DNA of 64,000 bases from Verrucomicrobiota bacterium (GCA_028872915.1 JAGWNY010000006.1:29607-93606); one strand, 5' to 3'. Numbered from the stretch's first letter, positions 52,901-60,556 are shown. A program made the numbers and translations. The notes: generated by a model not told the origin, from the letters alone.

Positions 52901-53230
52901 CTCGCCTACGCCCAGGCCCTGCGCGATGGCCGGCTCCGGACTCGGGCGGATTTGCGCGATGCCATTTACCACGGCGCCGTCAAACGCCTCCGCCCCACAG
53001 CGATGACCGCCTCCGTCATCATCGCCGGCCTGCTGCCCATTCTCTGGAGCAACGGCACTGGCGCCGACGTGATGAAACGCATTGCCGTGCCCATGGTTGG
53101 CGGCGCCGTCACCGCCGTTCTCATGGCCCTGCTCGTTTTCCCCGCCCTTTTCTACATCTGGCGCTCGCGCCCCTTGAAAGAAGGGCCGCTCACCGAGCCA
53201 ACCCCCAAAGAAGTTCCGGGACGTTTGTAA
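49946..53230 (+). CDS. cusA: CusA-like heavy-metal RND efflux pump
   Basis: The 1094-residue protein has the full RND layout of 12 helices and two large periplasmic loops. The first segment reads VDAIPDLSDVQVIVYTPWEG, and the central helices have GGIAIAIGAMVDAAIVMIEN with the proton-relay Asp. Later motifs include GVKVAGPDLAKIQKIAE-type GIKVAGPDLAKIQKIAEQIE, GRSIELAETEFLLRVKGYIE and ARYGLTVGDVQDVLQVALG. These match heavy-metal (CusA/CzcA) rather than drug pumps. AAAGGG sits just before the ATG. It is the last gene of the efflux operon. The Met-rich and Glu-rich metal path cannot be mapped by eye. Confidence 0.95.
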   Translation: MLQRIIAYSLKNKFIILLFTVVLAAGGIYAVKNIPVDAIPDLSDVQVIVYTPWEGQAPQIIQDQITYPITIKMLSVPGATVVRGYSFYGYSFVYVIFKDGTDLYWARSRVLEYLSGLAGQLPAGVSPQLGPDATGVGWAFMYTLNSTNRDLAQLRSYQDWYVRYALASVPGVSEVASVGGFQKQYQVTVDPVKLRAYDLSLSQVARAIKRSNNEVGGRSIELAETEFLLRVKGYIESVDDLREVAVGVGPGGAPILLRDVAHVALGPEMRRGIAELNGQGETVGGIVEVRYGANAYEVIQAVKQRLADEMKSLPPDVKVTVIYDRSGLIDRAVRTLEEKLLEESLVVALVCMAFLFHLRSSLVAILVLPVAVLIAFFIMFEQGLSANIMSLGGIAIAIGAMVDAAIVMIENAHKHLERDQGKKPHWDIIRAAAIEVGPTLFYSLLVITVSFLPVFTLEAQEGRLFKPLAFTKTYSMGAAALLSITLAPILMGWFIRGKIPREEKNPINRLLIWIYHPVVGWAIRWRWALVGAAAAAVIWVFLPWNALVTRLLPEGPLQDWALKAGVLFPYQNIGSEFMPPLYEGDLLYMPTTFPGLSVTKARQLLQVTDKIIKSFPEVETVFGKAGRADTATDPAPMEMFETTIQLKPESEWPAVDIKNDAGKIIAHRPYTHQELVDAMNAAIQISGLANAWTMPIKTRIDMLSTGIKTPVGIKVAGPDLAKIQKIAEQIEGIVRPLPHTTSAFAERVMGGHYIVFTINRDAIARYGLTVGDVQDVLQVALGGMPLTTTVEGLERYTINLRYSRDFRSNLKALKDDVVIPTPAGAQVPLGQLADIKVEDGPGSIKTEGAVPQDWVYVDIAGIDVGTYVKDAQRAVDDAIAKGEIKLPPGYNIYWSGQYEYMIRAQQRLMVVVPVTLLIIMLIIFLNTRSGIKTAIVMLSVPFSLVGSFWMLYLDHYNLSVAVWVGMIALAGVAAEIGVVMLLYLDLAYAQALRDGRLRTRADLRDAIYHGAVKRLRPTAMTASVIIAGLLPILWSNGTGADVMKRIAVPMVGGAVTAVLMALLVFPALFYIWRSRPLKEGPLTEPTPKEVPGRL

Positions 53231-53307
53231 TGGGTAATCTAATAATCTGACAATCTGATAATTTCATATTCCCCGATTCCGAACACCGCGGATGTTCCAT
53301 CCGTGGC

Positions 53308-53488
53308 TAGAGCGGTTTAAAAAATACTGCAGCCATTCGGGAAGAAAAGGATGGGAAGCGGTCTTTTTGGGTTTTGGCGTCGTTTCGGCTCAGTCACAGG
53401 GTTTTCAAACATACTCCTTCGCCGAAGCCTTGCCAAAACACCAAAAATCCCCGCTCCGAACGGCCACATTATTTTTTAAAACGCTCTA
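53308..53488. mobile_element. TA-flanked MITE, copy B
   Basis: This 181 bp element begins TAGAGCGGTTTAAAAAATAC and ends with the inverted form (TAGAGCGTTTTAAAAAATAA on the other strand). It is near-identical to copy A, differing by one two-base indel and a few substitutions. It lies just downstream of cusA and directly at the 3' end of the broken Myb-like gene. Confidence 0.8.
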
Positions 53489-53509
53489 AATTTTTTGGGG
53501 TTGGAACTT

Positions 53510-53655
53510 TGCCCGCCCGTGTTTTTCCGGGCGGAGCGCAAGAGGCGGACGCGCAAGAATCGGCGGGGCGCGCATACGGCGTCCGCTGCGCGCCCGAGCC
53601 TGGCGGCCACCGCGGGATCGGACATGGTTCCCAACAATTTGTCTTCCGCCGATGT
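53510..53655 (-). pseudogene. Eighth Myb-like repeat downstream of a premature stop
   Basis: In the same frame as the Myb-like gene but after its TGA at 53658-53656, the reading continues TSAEDKLLGTMSDPAVAARL and GRAADAVCAPRRFLRVRL, a normal Myb-like unit. The TGA takes the place of the conserved TGG (Trp) that starts every unit. The ORF runs to about 53495 where the MITE begins. Confidence 0.75.
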
Positions 53656-54747
53656 TCAGTGCCGGTTGAATCCCGATCCGATGCCGGATTTGCGACGCTT
53701 GTGCTCCACCGAAGAAAGGCTCCGATTCAGCTTCCGCGCCGCCTTGGGATCCGACATCGTTCCCAGAATCGAGATCTCCTCCGGTGTCCAGTGGCGAATT
53801 TTCGACTTGGCTGGAATGCCGAGCGCCCGGCGTTTAAGGGTAACGCCCAGGACGGTGCGCCGGAATTTTCTAGCCAACACAGCGTCGGGTTTTATTCCCA
53901 GCAATTTTTCCTCGGCGGTGGTCCATTTGACGCAAGGATTTATGGCGCGGACGCCTTTCACGTCGCGGCGCGACCTCACGGCCGACAGGGTCGCGCCTAT
54001 TCGCGCCGCGAGTTCCTTGTCGGGCATTGTTCCAAGCAGCGCATCTTCTCCGCGCGTCCAATGGTGTCGCGTTCGGCTTTTGACCGGGATTCCCAGCCCG
54101 ACGCGCCGCCGTTGGATCGCGGCCTGCGTCCGGCGGAGCTGGCGGGCTATCTCGTCGTCCGGGGCCGTTCCCAGGAGCCTCTCCTCGGCTCGCGTCCACT
54201 TCGGACGGCGTCCAAACAGGTCTCCCAAACCCAGGAAGGAGCGGCGGTTGCGCACGCCGAACACGGACCGCTTCGTGCGCCGGGCAACGACGTGATTGGG
54301 GAAGCGTTTCAGCAAGGCGTCTTCGCCTTTTGTCCAGGGACGGCATTTGGGTTCCAACTTGGGCAGACCCAATTCGCGACGTTTGGAGGCGGCGGCGTGT
54401 TCGGAATGTCCAGTGAATTGCGCCACCTCGGCGTCCGGCAGTTTTCCTACCAGGCGCAACTCTTCCCTGGTCCAAGGTCGCAACCACGGGGTGGTGGACG
54501 AAATCCGAAGTTTCTGGCGCTTGGTTCTGACGGAGGGAACGGATCGGCCCAGCCGGCGGGCCGCCTCTTTGTCCGGCATTTTGCCAAGCAACTGCATTTC
54601 GGCCACTGTCCATTCCATGCCAGCACCAGGGCCGGATTTTAGCCCCCATCCTTTCGCTCGCGGAGGAGGCCGGTAGGCGTGACGCAAAAGGCGCTTAAGC
54701 TCGCGGGGGGAGAATTTCCGCGTGCTGGAGGAATGTTCGGGGGGCAT
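53656..54747 (-). CDS. Myb/SANT-like repeat protein, truncated by a stop at a conserved Trp
   Basis: The 363-residue protein has an N-terminal basic leader (about 40 residues) followed by seven units of the same type as the product at 29323-30333, for example WTRGEDALLGTMPDKELAAR and WTPEEISILGTMSDPKAARK. It probably binds DNA. The frame stops exactly where the eighth unit should begin, with TGA in place of TGG, so the protein is likely truncated relative to its ancestor. It starts 4 bp after the kinase-like ORF stop. Confidence 0.75.
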   Translation of the reverse strand: MPPEHSSSTRKFSPRELKRLLRHAYRPPPRAKGWGLKSGPGAGMEWTVAEMQLLGKMPDKEAARRLGRSVPSVRTKRQKLRISSTTPWLRPWTREELRLVGKLPDAEVAQFTGHSEHAAASKRRELGLPKLEPKCRPWTKGEDALLKRFPNHVVARRTKRSVFGVRNRRSFLGLGDLFGRRPKWTRAEERLLGTAPDDEIARQLRRTQAAIQRRRVGLGIPVKSRTRHHWTRGEDALLGTMPDKELAARIGATLSAVRSRRDVKGVRAINPCVKWTTAEEKLLGIKPDAVLARKFRRTVLGVTLKRRALGIPAKSKIRHWTPEEISILGTMSDPKAARKLNRSLSSVEHKRRKSGIGSGFNRH

Positions 54748-54750
54748 GGC

Positions 54751-55143
54751 TTATGTGCAAATGGTGATCGGCGCGAAAAGGCCCAATCCGAAAAATTTTC
54801 CGCCGCGAATACAAATCGGGCCGGGAACTTTTACAGGCTCGCCATAACTGTCCCGCCATGTGATTTGCACATGCAATCGGCGATAGCGCCTTTGTTGCTC
54901 CGGCGCCGTGCAGCGCGATGCCAGTTCTGTGCCCGGCCAAAAGCCAGTGCCGCGCCATTCCAGCCCGGCATATTGTGCCATGATTTCGTCGGGATTCATG
55001 CCCACGCTCTTGAAAACCTTCATCGCTTGCCGACGCAAGAAACGGTGTTTTACGCAATAAACCCCGGCAAAAGCGTCCTTGCCCAAGAAGCGTTCAACTT
55101 CGCAGGTATCACGAATGGTCTGACCATCTTTGAGCAAGCGCAT
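54751..55143 (-). CDS. Chimeric short protein: kinase-like N-terminus plus Csb2-like C-terminus
   Basis: The 130-residue protein begins GQTIRDTCEVERFLGKDAFA then GVYCVKHRFLRRQAMKVFKS, which closely follows the N-lobe of Hanks-type Ser/Thr kinases (GxGxFxxVY with a degraded Gly loop and the AMK ATP-binding Lys). From about residue 60 it changes to WPGTELASRC, RRYRRLHVQITWRDSYGEPV and PGPICIRGGKFFGLGLFAPI, which resembles the end of Csb2-type CRISPR proteins (GPxxxGxxxFxGLGLF). Both halves lack the rest of their domains, so it looks like a recombined remnant. Function is doubtful. Confidence 0.55.
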   Translation of the reverse strand: MRLLKDGQTIRDTCEVERFLGKDAFAGVYCVKHRFLRRQAMKVFKSVGMNPDEIMAQYAGLEWRGTGFWPGTELASRCTAPEQQRRYRRLHVQITWRDSYGEPVKVPGPICIRGGKFFGLGLFAPITICT

Positions 55144-55459
55144 GAGCGAAAAAGCACTTTGCCGGCAAAATATCGAAAAAAGGGGAATCGGTAAATATCA
55201 ATGGCTTTTGCCTCAAATCGTCATTCAACCAGGCTCAAAAATTTCCGCGCCAACTCAAACGCACGTCGGGCGTGCATTGCCTGGGTGTCGGCGGAGGGGA
55301 AACGTCCAGACGTTCCGTGTCCAGAATGGATTCAACCCGGCCCAGTCCGCGACCTCCAAATCAGCTTGCCCTTTGCCCGGACTCCAGCATAATAGGCTCC
55401 TCGAACCACGCCGGGTGCGGTTCGCGATTCGCGTTTCCGCCGGCTAAAATCAATGGTTT
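55144..55459. other. Gap with possible integrase relic before tRNA-Lys
   Basis: No intact gene is present in these 316 bp. On the minus strand near 55335-55395 the frame YYAGVRAKGKLIWRSRTGPG ends in a stop; it resembles the N-terminal arm-binding segment of some tyrosine recombinases. The rest shows nothing recognisable. Confidence 0.35.
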
Positions 55460-55535
55460 GCCTCGGTAGCTCAATTGGCAGAGCAGTTGACTCTTAATCA
55501 ATTGGTTACAGGTTCAAGTCCTGTCCGGGGCACCA
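55460..55535 (+). tRNA. tRNA-Lys(CTT)
   Basis: A 76-base tRNA: acceptor GCCTCGG/CCGGGGC, D-arm TAGCTCAATTGGCAGAGCA, anticodon stem GTTGA/TCAAT with loop CTCTTAA giving anticodon CTT, T-arm with GGTTCAAGTCC, and an encoded CCA at 55533-55535. Confidence 0.95.
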
Positions 55536-55588
55536 CTATACTTAAGATTCCGGCGCCGGGTCCGCGTACGCGGCCTGCCGCGCGGACA

Positions 55589-57433
55589 TCACGAATTCGC
55601 TTCCACCTTCACGTCGAGTGCTTCGAGCTTGCGCCAACTGGCGGCGTAGGCGGCGATCAAGATAAAGCACATCAGGGGCATGACGAATCCGATGCGCATT
55701 CCCCAATTATCCGCCAGCCAGCCCATGAGAAAGGGCATAATCGCGCCGCCGACAATGGACATGACGATGAAGGACGAGGCAATTTTGGTCTTTTCACCCA
55801 AGCCATGGATTCCGAGCGAGAAAATGGTGGGGTAAGTGATGGACATGAAGAAAAAGCTCAGGAAAAGGCCGGCCACGGACCACCAGCCCCAGGAATTGAT
55901 GGTCAGGATCATCATCAGAATGTTGGCCAGGGAATAAAGGGCGAGCATCCGGTGCGAAGTGAAGACGCGCAAGGCAAAGCTGCCGGTAATGCGCCCGATC
56001 AAAAACAAAAGGAAACCGCCAAAAGCCAGCAATAGCGAACTACCACGGTCCGTGATGCGAAAAAGAATTCCCTTCAAATAAGGGCTGCGGGCGATGAGAT
56101 TCGCCGAATACGTGTCTTCGAGGAACGTCCGGTTGGCGCGGGCCAACTGTTCCCCCTTCGGCTCGGAGTCCACGAGTTTGCGCTGGGCGTCGGGCAGCAC
56201 GATGCCGCTGGCGCGGACGGCGTCAAACAACGTATTGGTTTGAAGAATCTGGTTCAGGCCGTTGGCCAGAATGCTTTGTTTCTTTTGGGTAATTTGACCG
56301 TTCAGCGCGGCGGACGGTTCGTTGGTGGACAAGTCAAAAAGCGCGGCGGCTTGAATGCCGCCGGCGGCAAGAGCGTTCCGGTTTGTTGCCGCAAATTGGT
56401 TCCAGATGAACCGTGAAATGGGCTGCGTTTTCGGGTCGGAATCATTTTGCAACTTTGCCACCAGCGCGGGAACATTCGTGAAATCATTCGGGTCGAACAG
56501 GGCGGCGGGATAGGTCATGGGCGTGTGGGGGATGAGCGGGAAGCCGCTGTGCAGGCCGTTGGCGTAACTTTGCAGCGCGCCGGCCTGATGCACCGTCAAG
56601 GCGGGCGTATCCACAGCCGTGTAGTTGATGAAAAAGCTGAAGATGCCGGTTTGAGCCGCCACGTAAAGAAATTGAGCGGCAACCGCCAGCACAAAATGCC
56701 ACCGGCGCCACAAGGGCTTCACGATTACCCTGCCGGCGCCCGCTTCCACTTTGGATTCCTCGATGTTGTGGAGATCGGGGATTTTGCTGGCGGCAAAAAT
56801 CAACGTCAAGAGAACCACAACCGCCCCGATGATGAGATACGGCTTAAAGAGCGTGGCGTTGCCCACAATGGGTTCGCCCGTTGCCGAGAGCACAAAATAT
56901 CCGCCCAAAACGGGACCAATCATCCAACCGATGCCGTTGACGCTCTGGGCCAGATTGATTCGCGCCGTGCCGGACCCCGGCGGGCCGAGCACAGTCGCGT
57001 AGGGATTGCAAACCGTTTCCAGGCACGGCAAGCCCGCCGCCAGAATGAAAATCCCCAGCAGAAACGCGCCATAACTGCCGATATGCGTGGCCGGAATGAA
57101 CCAAAGCGCGCCTACAGCCACCAGGACCAGCCCCGTAAGAATGCCGCCCTTGTAGCCGAAACGGATGGCAATCAAGCCGGCGGGAATGGCCATGACAAAG
57201 TAGCCCATGTAATCGGCAAACTGGACCCAGGCCGATTGCGCCTTGGAGAGATGAAGCGAATCCTGGAAATGCTTGTTCAGCACGTCAATCATGCCGTTGC
57301 AAACGCCCCAGAGCAGGAACAACGAGCAGACCAGCAGAAAAACGAAGGCGTAATTTTTCCCGTCAGCCGTGCGAAACCATCCGACGGATTTTTTGGCAGG
57401 CGGCGTGGGAGCGGAAGAAGGAGGAGTCGTCAT
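55589..57433 (-). CDS. FucP-like sugar MFS transporter with large internal insertion
   Basis: The 614-residue protein has the N-terminal FucP-type signature FLLWGVCNGMIDVLNKHFQD (residues 39-58) and GLPCLETVCNPYATVLGPPG, and about twelve helices in all. Between helix 7 (FLYVAAQTGIFSFFINYTA) and helix 8 (about residue 462 on) it has an extra stretch of about 185 polar residues (TVHQAGALQSYANGLHSGFP, RFIWNQFAATNRNALAAG, LARANRTFLEDTYSAN) that is not in ordinary FucP (about 440 residues). It is an inner-membrane proton symporter, likely for a sugar; the substrate is unknown. The insertion probably forms an external domain. Confidence 0.85.
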   Translation of the reverse strand: MTTPPSSAPTPPAKKSVGWFRTADGKNYAFVFLLVCSLFLLWGVCNGMIDVLNKHFQDSLHLSKAQSAWVQFADYMGYFVMAIPAGLIAIRFGYKGGILTGLVLVAVGALWFIPATHIGSYGAFLLGIFILAAGLPCLETVCNPYATVLGPPGSGTARINLAQSVNGIGWMIGPVLGGYFVLSATGEPIVGNATLFKPYLIIGAVVVLLTLIFAASKIPDLHNIEESKVEAGAGRVIVKPLWRRWHFVLAVAAQFLYVAAQTGIFSFFINYTAVDTPALTVHQAGALQSYANGLHSGFPLIPHTPMTYPAALFDPNDFTNVPALVAKLQNDSDPKTQPISRFIWNQFAATNRNALAAGGIQAAALFDLSTNEPSAALNGQITQKKQSILANGLNQILQTNTLFDAVRASGIVLPDAQRKLVDSEPKGEQLARANRTFLEDTYSANLIARSPYLKGILFRITDRGSSLLLAFGGFLLFLIGRITGSFALRVFTSHRMLALYSLANILMMILTINSWGWWSVAGLFLSFFFMSITYPTIFSLGIHGLGEKTKIASSFIVMSIVGGAIMPFLMGWLADNWGMRIGFVMPLMCFILIAAYAASWRKLEALDVKVEANS

Positions 57434-57624
57434 AGCTTTAGGATTTCAAATGAAAAGGGATGATCTGCGCGTTGGCCATGTTTTAGTGCGTGAACGGGTA
57501 TATCTTCGGTTCTTCGTGACTTGGATGGCAAGTTTTTTTTGCGGCAGTGGCGTCCGACCCGCCCGCGCCGGCGGATGGCGCAAACGTTCCTCTTTCATGG
57601 CGGATGATTGCGCCCGTCCCAAAA

Positions 57625-58461
57625 TCAGGAATCGTAGGCCTTGCGCACTGGATAGGAGCCGATGTTGCGGAAGGTGGCGGCCAATGCCGTTGCTTCATTC
57701 AGTGCGGCTTTGACGTTGAATTGGCGCCCTGCGCCCGCCAAATCGGCCAGGAAAATATAAGTTTCGGGCTTTCCAATGACGGGGCGCGAAATGATGCGGG
57801 TGAGATTCACGTTTTCCTTTTTGAACGGAGTCAGGAAATCGTAAAGGCTGCCGGGCCGGTTGCGCAGCGTGAAGACAATGCTGGTTTTCGCGCCGTCGGC
57901 CGCCCCCGAATGCCGCCGCCCCAGCACAAAAAATTGCGTTACGTTTTTGACGTCCTGCTCGATTGGAAATTTGAGCACTTTCAATCCGTATCGCCTGGCG
58001 GAATCCCGGTTCCCAATGGCGGCCGCATTGGGCGTCGCGGCGGCCTTCTGCGCCGCGATGGCGGTGCTCGCCTGCTCCACCAGTTCGGCTTGCGGAAGAT
58101 GTTCGCGAATCCACTGTTCGCAATGGAACAAAGGGGCGAAATGCGAATAAACGATGCGGATGTTTTTCCTGTCCTTGCCGAGCAGCGCCAAGCGCACGTT
58201 CAGCGAGAGCGCCTCCCGCACGACCAGTTCATTTTTTTCATCCACCAACAGGTCCACCGTCTCAAAAATCGTGCCGCCCGATGAATTTTCGATTGGCACT
58301 ATGCCAAGCGACGCGCGGCCTTCGGTCACGGCTTCCACCACGCCGCCGATGGTCGGTTCGGCAAGCATTTTTGCGTTCCTGCCGAACCGTTTTTGAGCGA
58401 TGAAATGGGCGAAAGTCCCCTCGGGACCGAGATAGGCCACTTTTGGCGCGCGCGATTTCAT
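57625..58461 (-). CDS. pheA: Prephenate dehydratase with ACT domain
   Basis: The protein of 278 residues has the prephenate dehydratase core: VAYLGPEGTFAHFIAQKRFG, GIVPIENSSGGTIFETVDLL and AAIGNRDSARRYGLKVL. The ACT domain follows (TSIVFTLRNRPGSLYDFLTP, then NVNLTRIISRPVIGKPETYI), with the phenylalanine-binding GSLYD and ESRP-like ISRP motifs. It converts prephenate to phenylpyruvate in phenylalanine synthesis and is feedback regulated through ACT. No chorismate mutase domain is fused. The ATG at 58461 is used rather than upstream ones that add 61 unrelated residues. Confidence 0.93.
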   Translation of the reverse strand: MKSRAPKVAYLGPEGTFAHFIAQKRFGRNAKMLAEPTIGGVVEAVTEGRASLGIVPIENSSGGTIFETVDLLVDEKNELVVREALSLNVRLALLGKDRKNIRIVYSHFAPLFHCEQWIREHLPQAELVEQASTAIAAQKAAATPNAAAIGNRDSARRYGLKVLKFPIEQDVKNVTQFFVLGRRHSGAADGAKTSIVFTLRNRPGSLYDFLTPFKKENVNLTRIISRPVIGKPETYIFLADLAGAGRQFNVKAALNEATALAATFRNIGSYPVRKAYDS

Positions 58462-58561
58462 AACGTATTTCCCGTGGCGGGTAAAGTAACGGAGGGCAGC
58501 CAGGGCGTCAGCACAAAATAAATCCAAAGCACGCCATTTTGCGCCCAGTGCCGCGCCACGG

Positions 58562-59461
58562 CTAGGGCACGAGCACCCGCAAGCGTTCCTCTCCCATCGA
58601 AAAAACGGCCGGCAGACGGCCCATCCATTCGCCATCCAATTCAAACGCAGCCGGGCCGTCGGCGGTTACTTCGAAACGGGCCGCCTGCAATCTGCGGACG
58701 GCGCGCCCGGCAAGCTGCCGGCGCAGCGCAAACGCCGGCCCGCAGCGTAAAAGCGTTGAAAAGTCAGCTTTCGGAAAAACGCAAACGTCCAAAAGACCGT
58801 CGGCCAGGTCCGCATCGGGAAAAATGCGGAACGGACCGCCGTAAAATTTTCCGTTGCCCACCAGAACCCATTCGCCGGACAGCGCGCGGCCATTCGCGGA
58901 CACTTTCAATGCCGGTTTGCGTTCCCCGATGGCTTTGAAACCCGCGACTACGTAGGCCAAAGGGCCGATCTTTATCTTCAGAGCCGGATTGAGCAATTCG
59001 ATGGCGCGCGCGTCCATGCCCGCGCCGGCCAGTTGGGCAAAATGAACTTTTTTTTGCCCGCCATGAACGCCGTCGGCGCTAAACGTGACATGAGGCAAAT
59101 CCACCCGCCGTTCATTGCCCCGCTGCACCGTTGCCCACGCCGCCTCAACGCCCTGCGGAATCTTCAACTCCCGCGCATACACGTTCACCGTGCCCAGCGG
59201 CAGGATGCCGAAGCGGACTCTGCCAAGAGCGCCCGGAACGTCGGCAATGCCGTTGATGGCGTCGTTGATCGTCCCGTCGCCGCCGGCGCCCACAATCACG
59301 TCAAAACCTTCGCCAATGGCTTCGGCGGCGAACCGGCGCGCGTCGCCAACCACGGCCGTGGCTTTCAGCGCCGATTGCCCCGCGATATTGTCCAGGTAAT
59401 CCCGAAAGTGCCGCGCCTTGTTCCCACGCGCGGACGGATTGAAGATGACGCAGATGCGCAC
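58562..59461 (-). CDS. Diacylglycerol kinase/YegS-like lipid kinase family protein
   Basis: The 299-residue protein starts MRICVIFNPSARGNKARHFR. It has the DAGK catalytic motif IVGAGGDGTINDAINGIADV (GGDGT) and LPLGTVNVYARELKI, and a C-terminal lobe with FPDADLADGLLDVCVFPKAD. The family phosphorylates lipid substrates such as diacylglycerol with ATP at the inner face of the membrane. Length is normal. It is followed by pheA on the same strand with a 100 bp gap. Confidence 0.9.
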   Translation of the reverse strand: MRICVIFNPSARGNKARHFRDYLDNIAGQSALKATAVVGDARRFAAEAIGEGFDVIVGAGGDGTINDAINGIADVPGALGRVRFGILPLGTVNVYARELKIPQGVEAAWATVQRGNERRVDLPHVTFSADGVHGGQKKVHFAQLAGAGMDARAIELLNPALKIKIGPLAYVVAGFKAIGERKPALKVSANGRALSGEWVLVGNGKFYGGPFRIFPDADLADGLLDVCVFPKADFSTLLRCGPAFALRRQLAGRAVRRLQAARFEVTADGPAAFELDGEWMGRLPAVFSMGEERLRVLVP

Positions 59462-59723
59462 CGCTCAATCATTTTGATGCAGGGTGGTTTAGTCCAGAAG
59501 AAATGACCGGCTTGGCCGTATCCATGCATTTGGGAGGGAGGTGGCTGCTCTGGAGATTTTTGGGCAGGACAAGGGATGAGCCGCAAGCATACCCTTCATG
59601 GGTCTGTAAGCGGCGAACGACGAAGTCCTTGCGTGCCTCGCCGTAATTTGCCTTCGCGAATGAAGGCGGGCACAAAAAGATCAAACAAACACAACCGAGC
59701 CAACTGCACGGTTACAGCTTAGA
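59462..59723. other. Intergenic, nothing recognised
   Basis: The 262 bp between the lipid kinase start and the CHRD gene stop, on the same strand, show no gene, RNA or repeat that I can support. Confidence 0.5.
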
Positions 59724-60266
59724 TCAGGGCATTGTCGCTGCATGCAATTGGCCGCGAATTTCGCCGTCGGGATGCTGTTTGGTATGGACATTGATGTAAA
59801 CGTCACCCTGTTTGATCTCCGAGACGAGATCGGCGATGGTCTTTCCCTTCATGAAGCCGGCCAGGTCATTCGTTGTAAAGGAGCCTTTGGCGAGAACGCC
59901 ATTGAATGTGCCGTGAATTTCCTTTGTCATGCCGATTCCCATTGAGGGCATTTCCATTGACGACATTTCCTTGGGGTAAAGTCCCACGATCGGTTCACCA
60001 TTGGCGCCGATCATGCCCAGGTGCAGGTGCGCCATCGTCACGTCGGTCAATTGGTGGACAACAAGCTTGTAATGCACCTTGCTGTCATTTTGGTTCACAT
60101 AGAAACGCGCCGTGCCGGAAGCGTCCGTGGTGACCGCCGGCATTTCCTGTTGGCCGCTCAACTGGGCTGTGAAGACGTTTTTCGATCCGGGCGCCATGCA
60201 CCGGCAGCCGAACATTCCCGCCACCAACGCGAGCATTCCCAATACCTTCCATGTCGTTTTCATCAT
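59724..60266 (-). CDS. CHRD domain lipoprotein
   Basis: The protein of 180 residues starts MMKTTWKVLGMLALVAGMFG with Cys following (lipobox-like GMFGC) and has a CHRD domain: AQLSGQQEMPAVTTDASGTA, HLHLGMIGANGEPIVGLYP and GDVYINVHTKQHPDGEIRGQ. CHRD domains occur in secreted proteins and are named for chordin; the role in bacteria is unclear. It is Met-rich in the middle (EMSSMEMPSMGIGM). An AAGGAA lies upstream; the second ATG at 60263 is equally possible. A longer upstream frame is not supported. Confidence 0.88.
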   Translation of the reverse strand: MMKTTWKVLGMLALVAGMFGCRCMAPGSKNVFTAQLSGQQEMPAVTTDASGTARFYVNQNDSKVHYKLVVHQLTDVTMAHLHLGMIGANGEPIVGLYPKEMSSMEMPSMGIGMTKEIHGTFNGVLAKGSFTTNDLAGFMKGKTIADLVSEIKQGDVYINVHTKQHPDGEIRGQLHAATMP

Positions 60267-60556
60267 CGTTCCTTGGTTACTTGTCCTTGTTTGTTTTGTG
60301 CCCCACCGAGGGGGGCCATGCGCATTACTATAGCAGACGTATTCAATGTGCAAGACAGACGGCCGCGGTCCGAAGCGCAAGCATGGTGGCGCATTGTTTG
60401 CGCCGTCAATATTGATGGGGCCGAAATTGATAATTATTTGGGCTGGCGCCAATTGCGAAATATGTTGCCCCATAATCCTGGCGTAATCATCTTGCGGTAG
60501 AATGCCTGCGTAATGGCTGGCTTTGCCAGCAAAGCAAATAAACAAACAACGCAAAT
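60267..60556. other. Intergenic with leader hairpin
   Basis: There is no gene in these 290 bp between divergent genes. GCTGGC-TTT-GCCAGC (60516-60530) lies 26 bp before the PepSY gene at 60557, followed by an A-rich spacer. Confidence 0.5.

Noticed and set aside
53292..53489. A 65-codon open frame inside MITE copy B as a gene
   Set aside because: It lies wholly within the element, is disrupted by the indel in copy A and has no domain.
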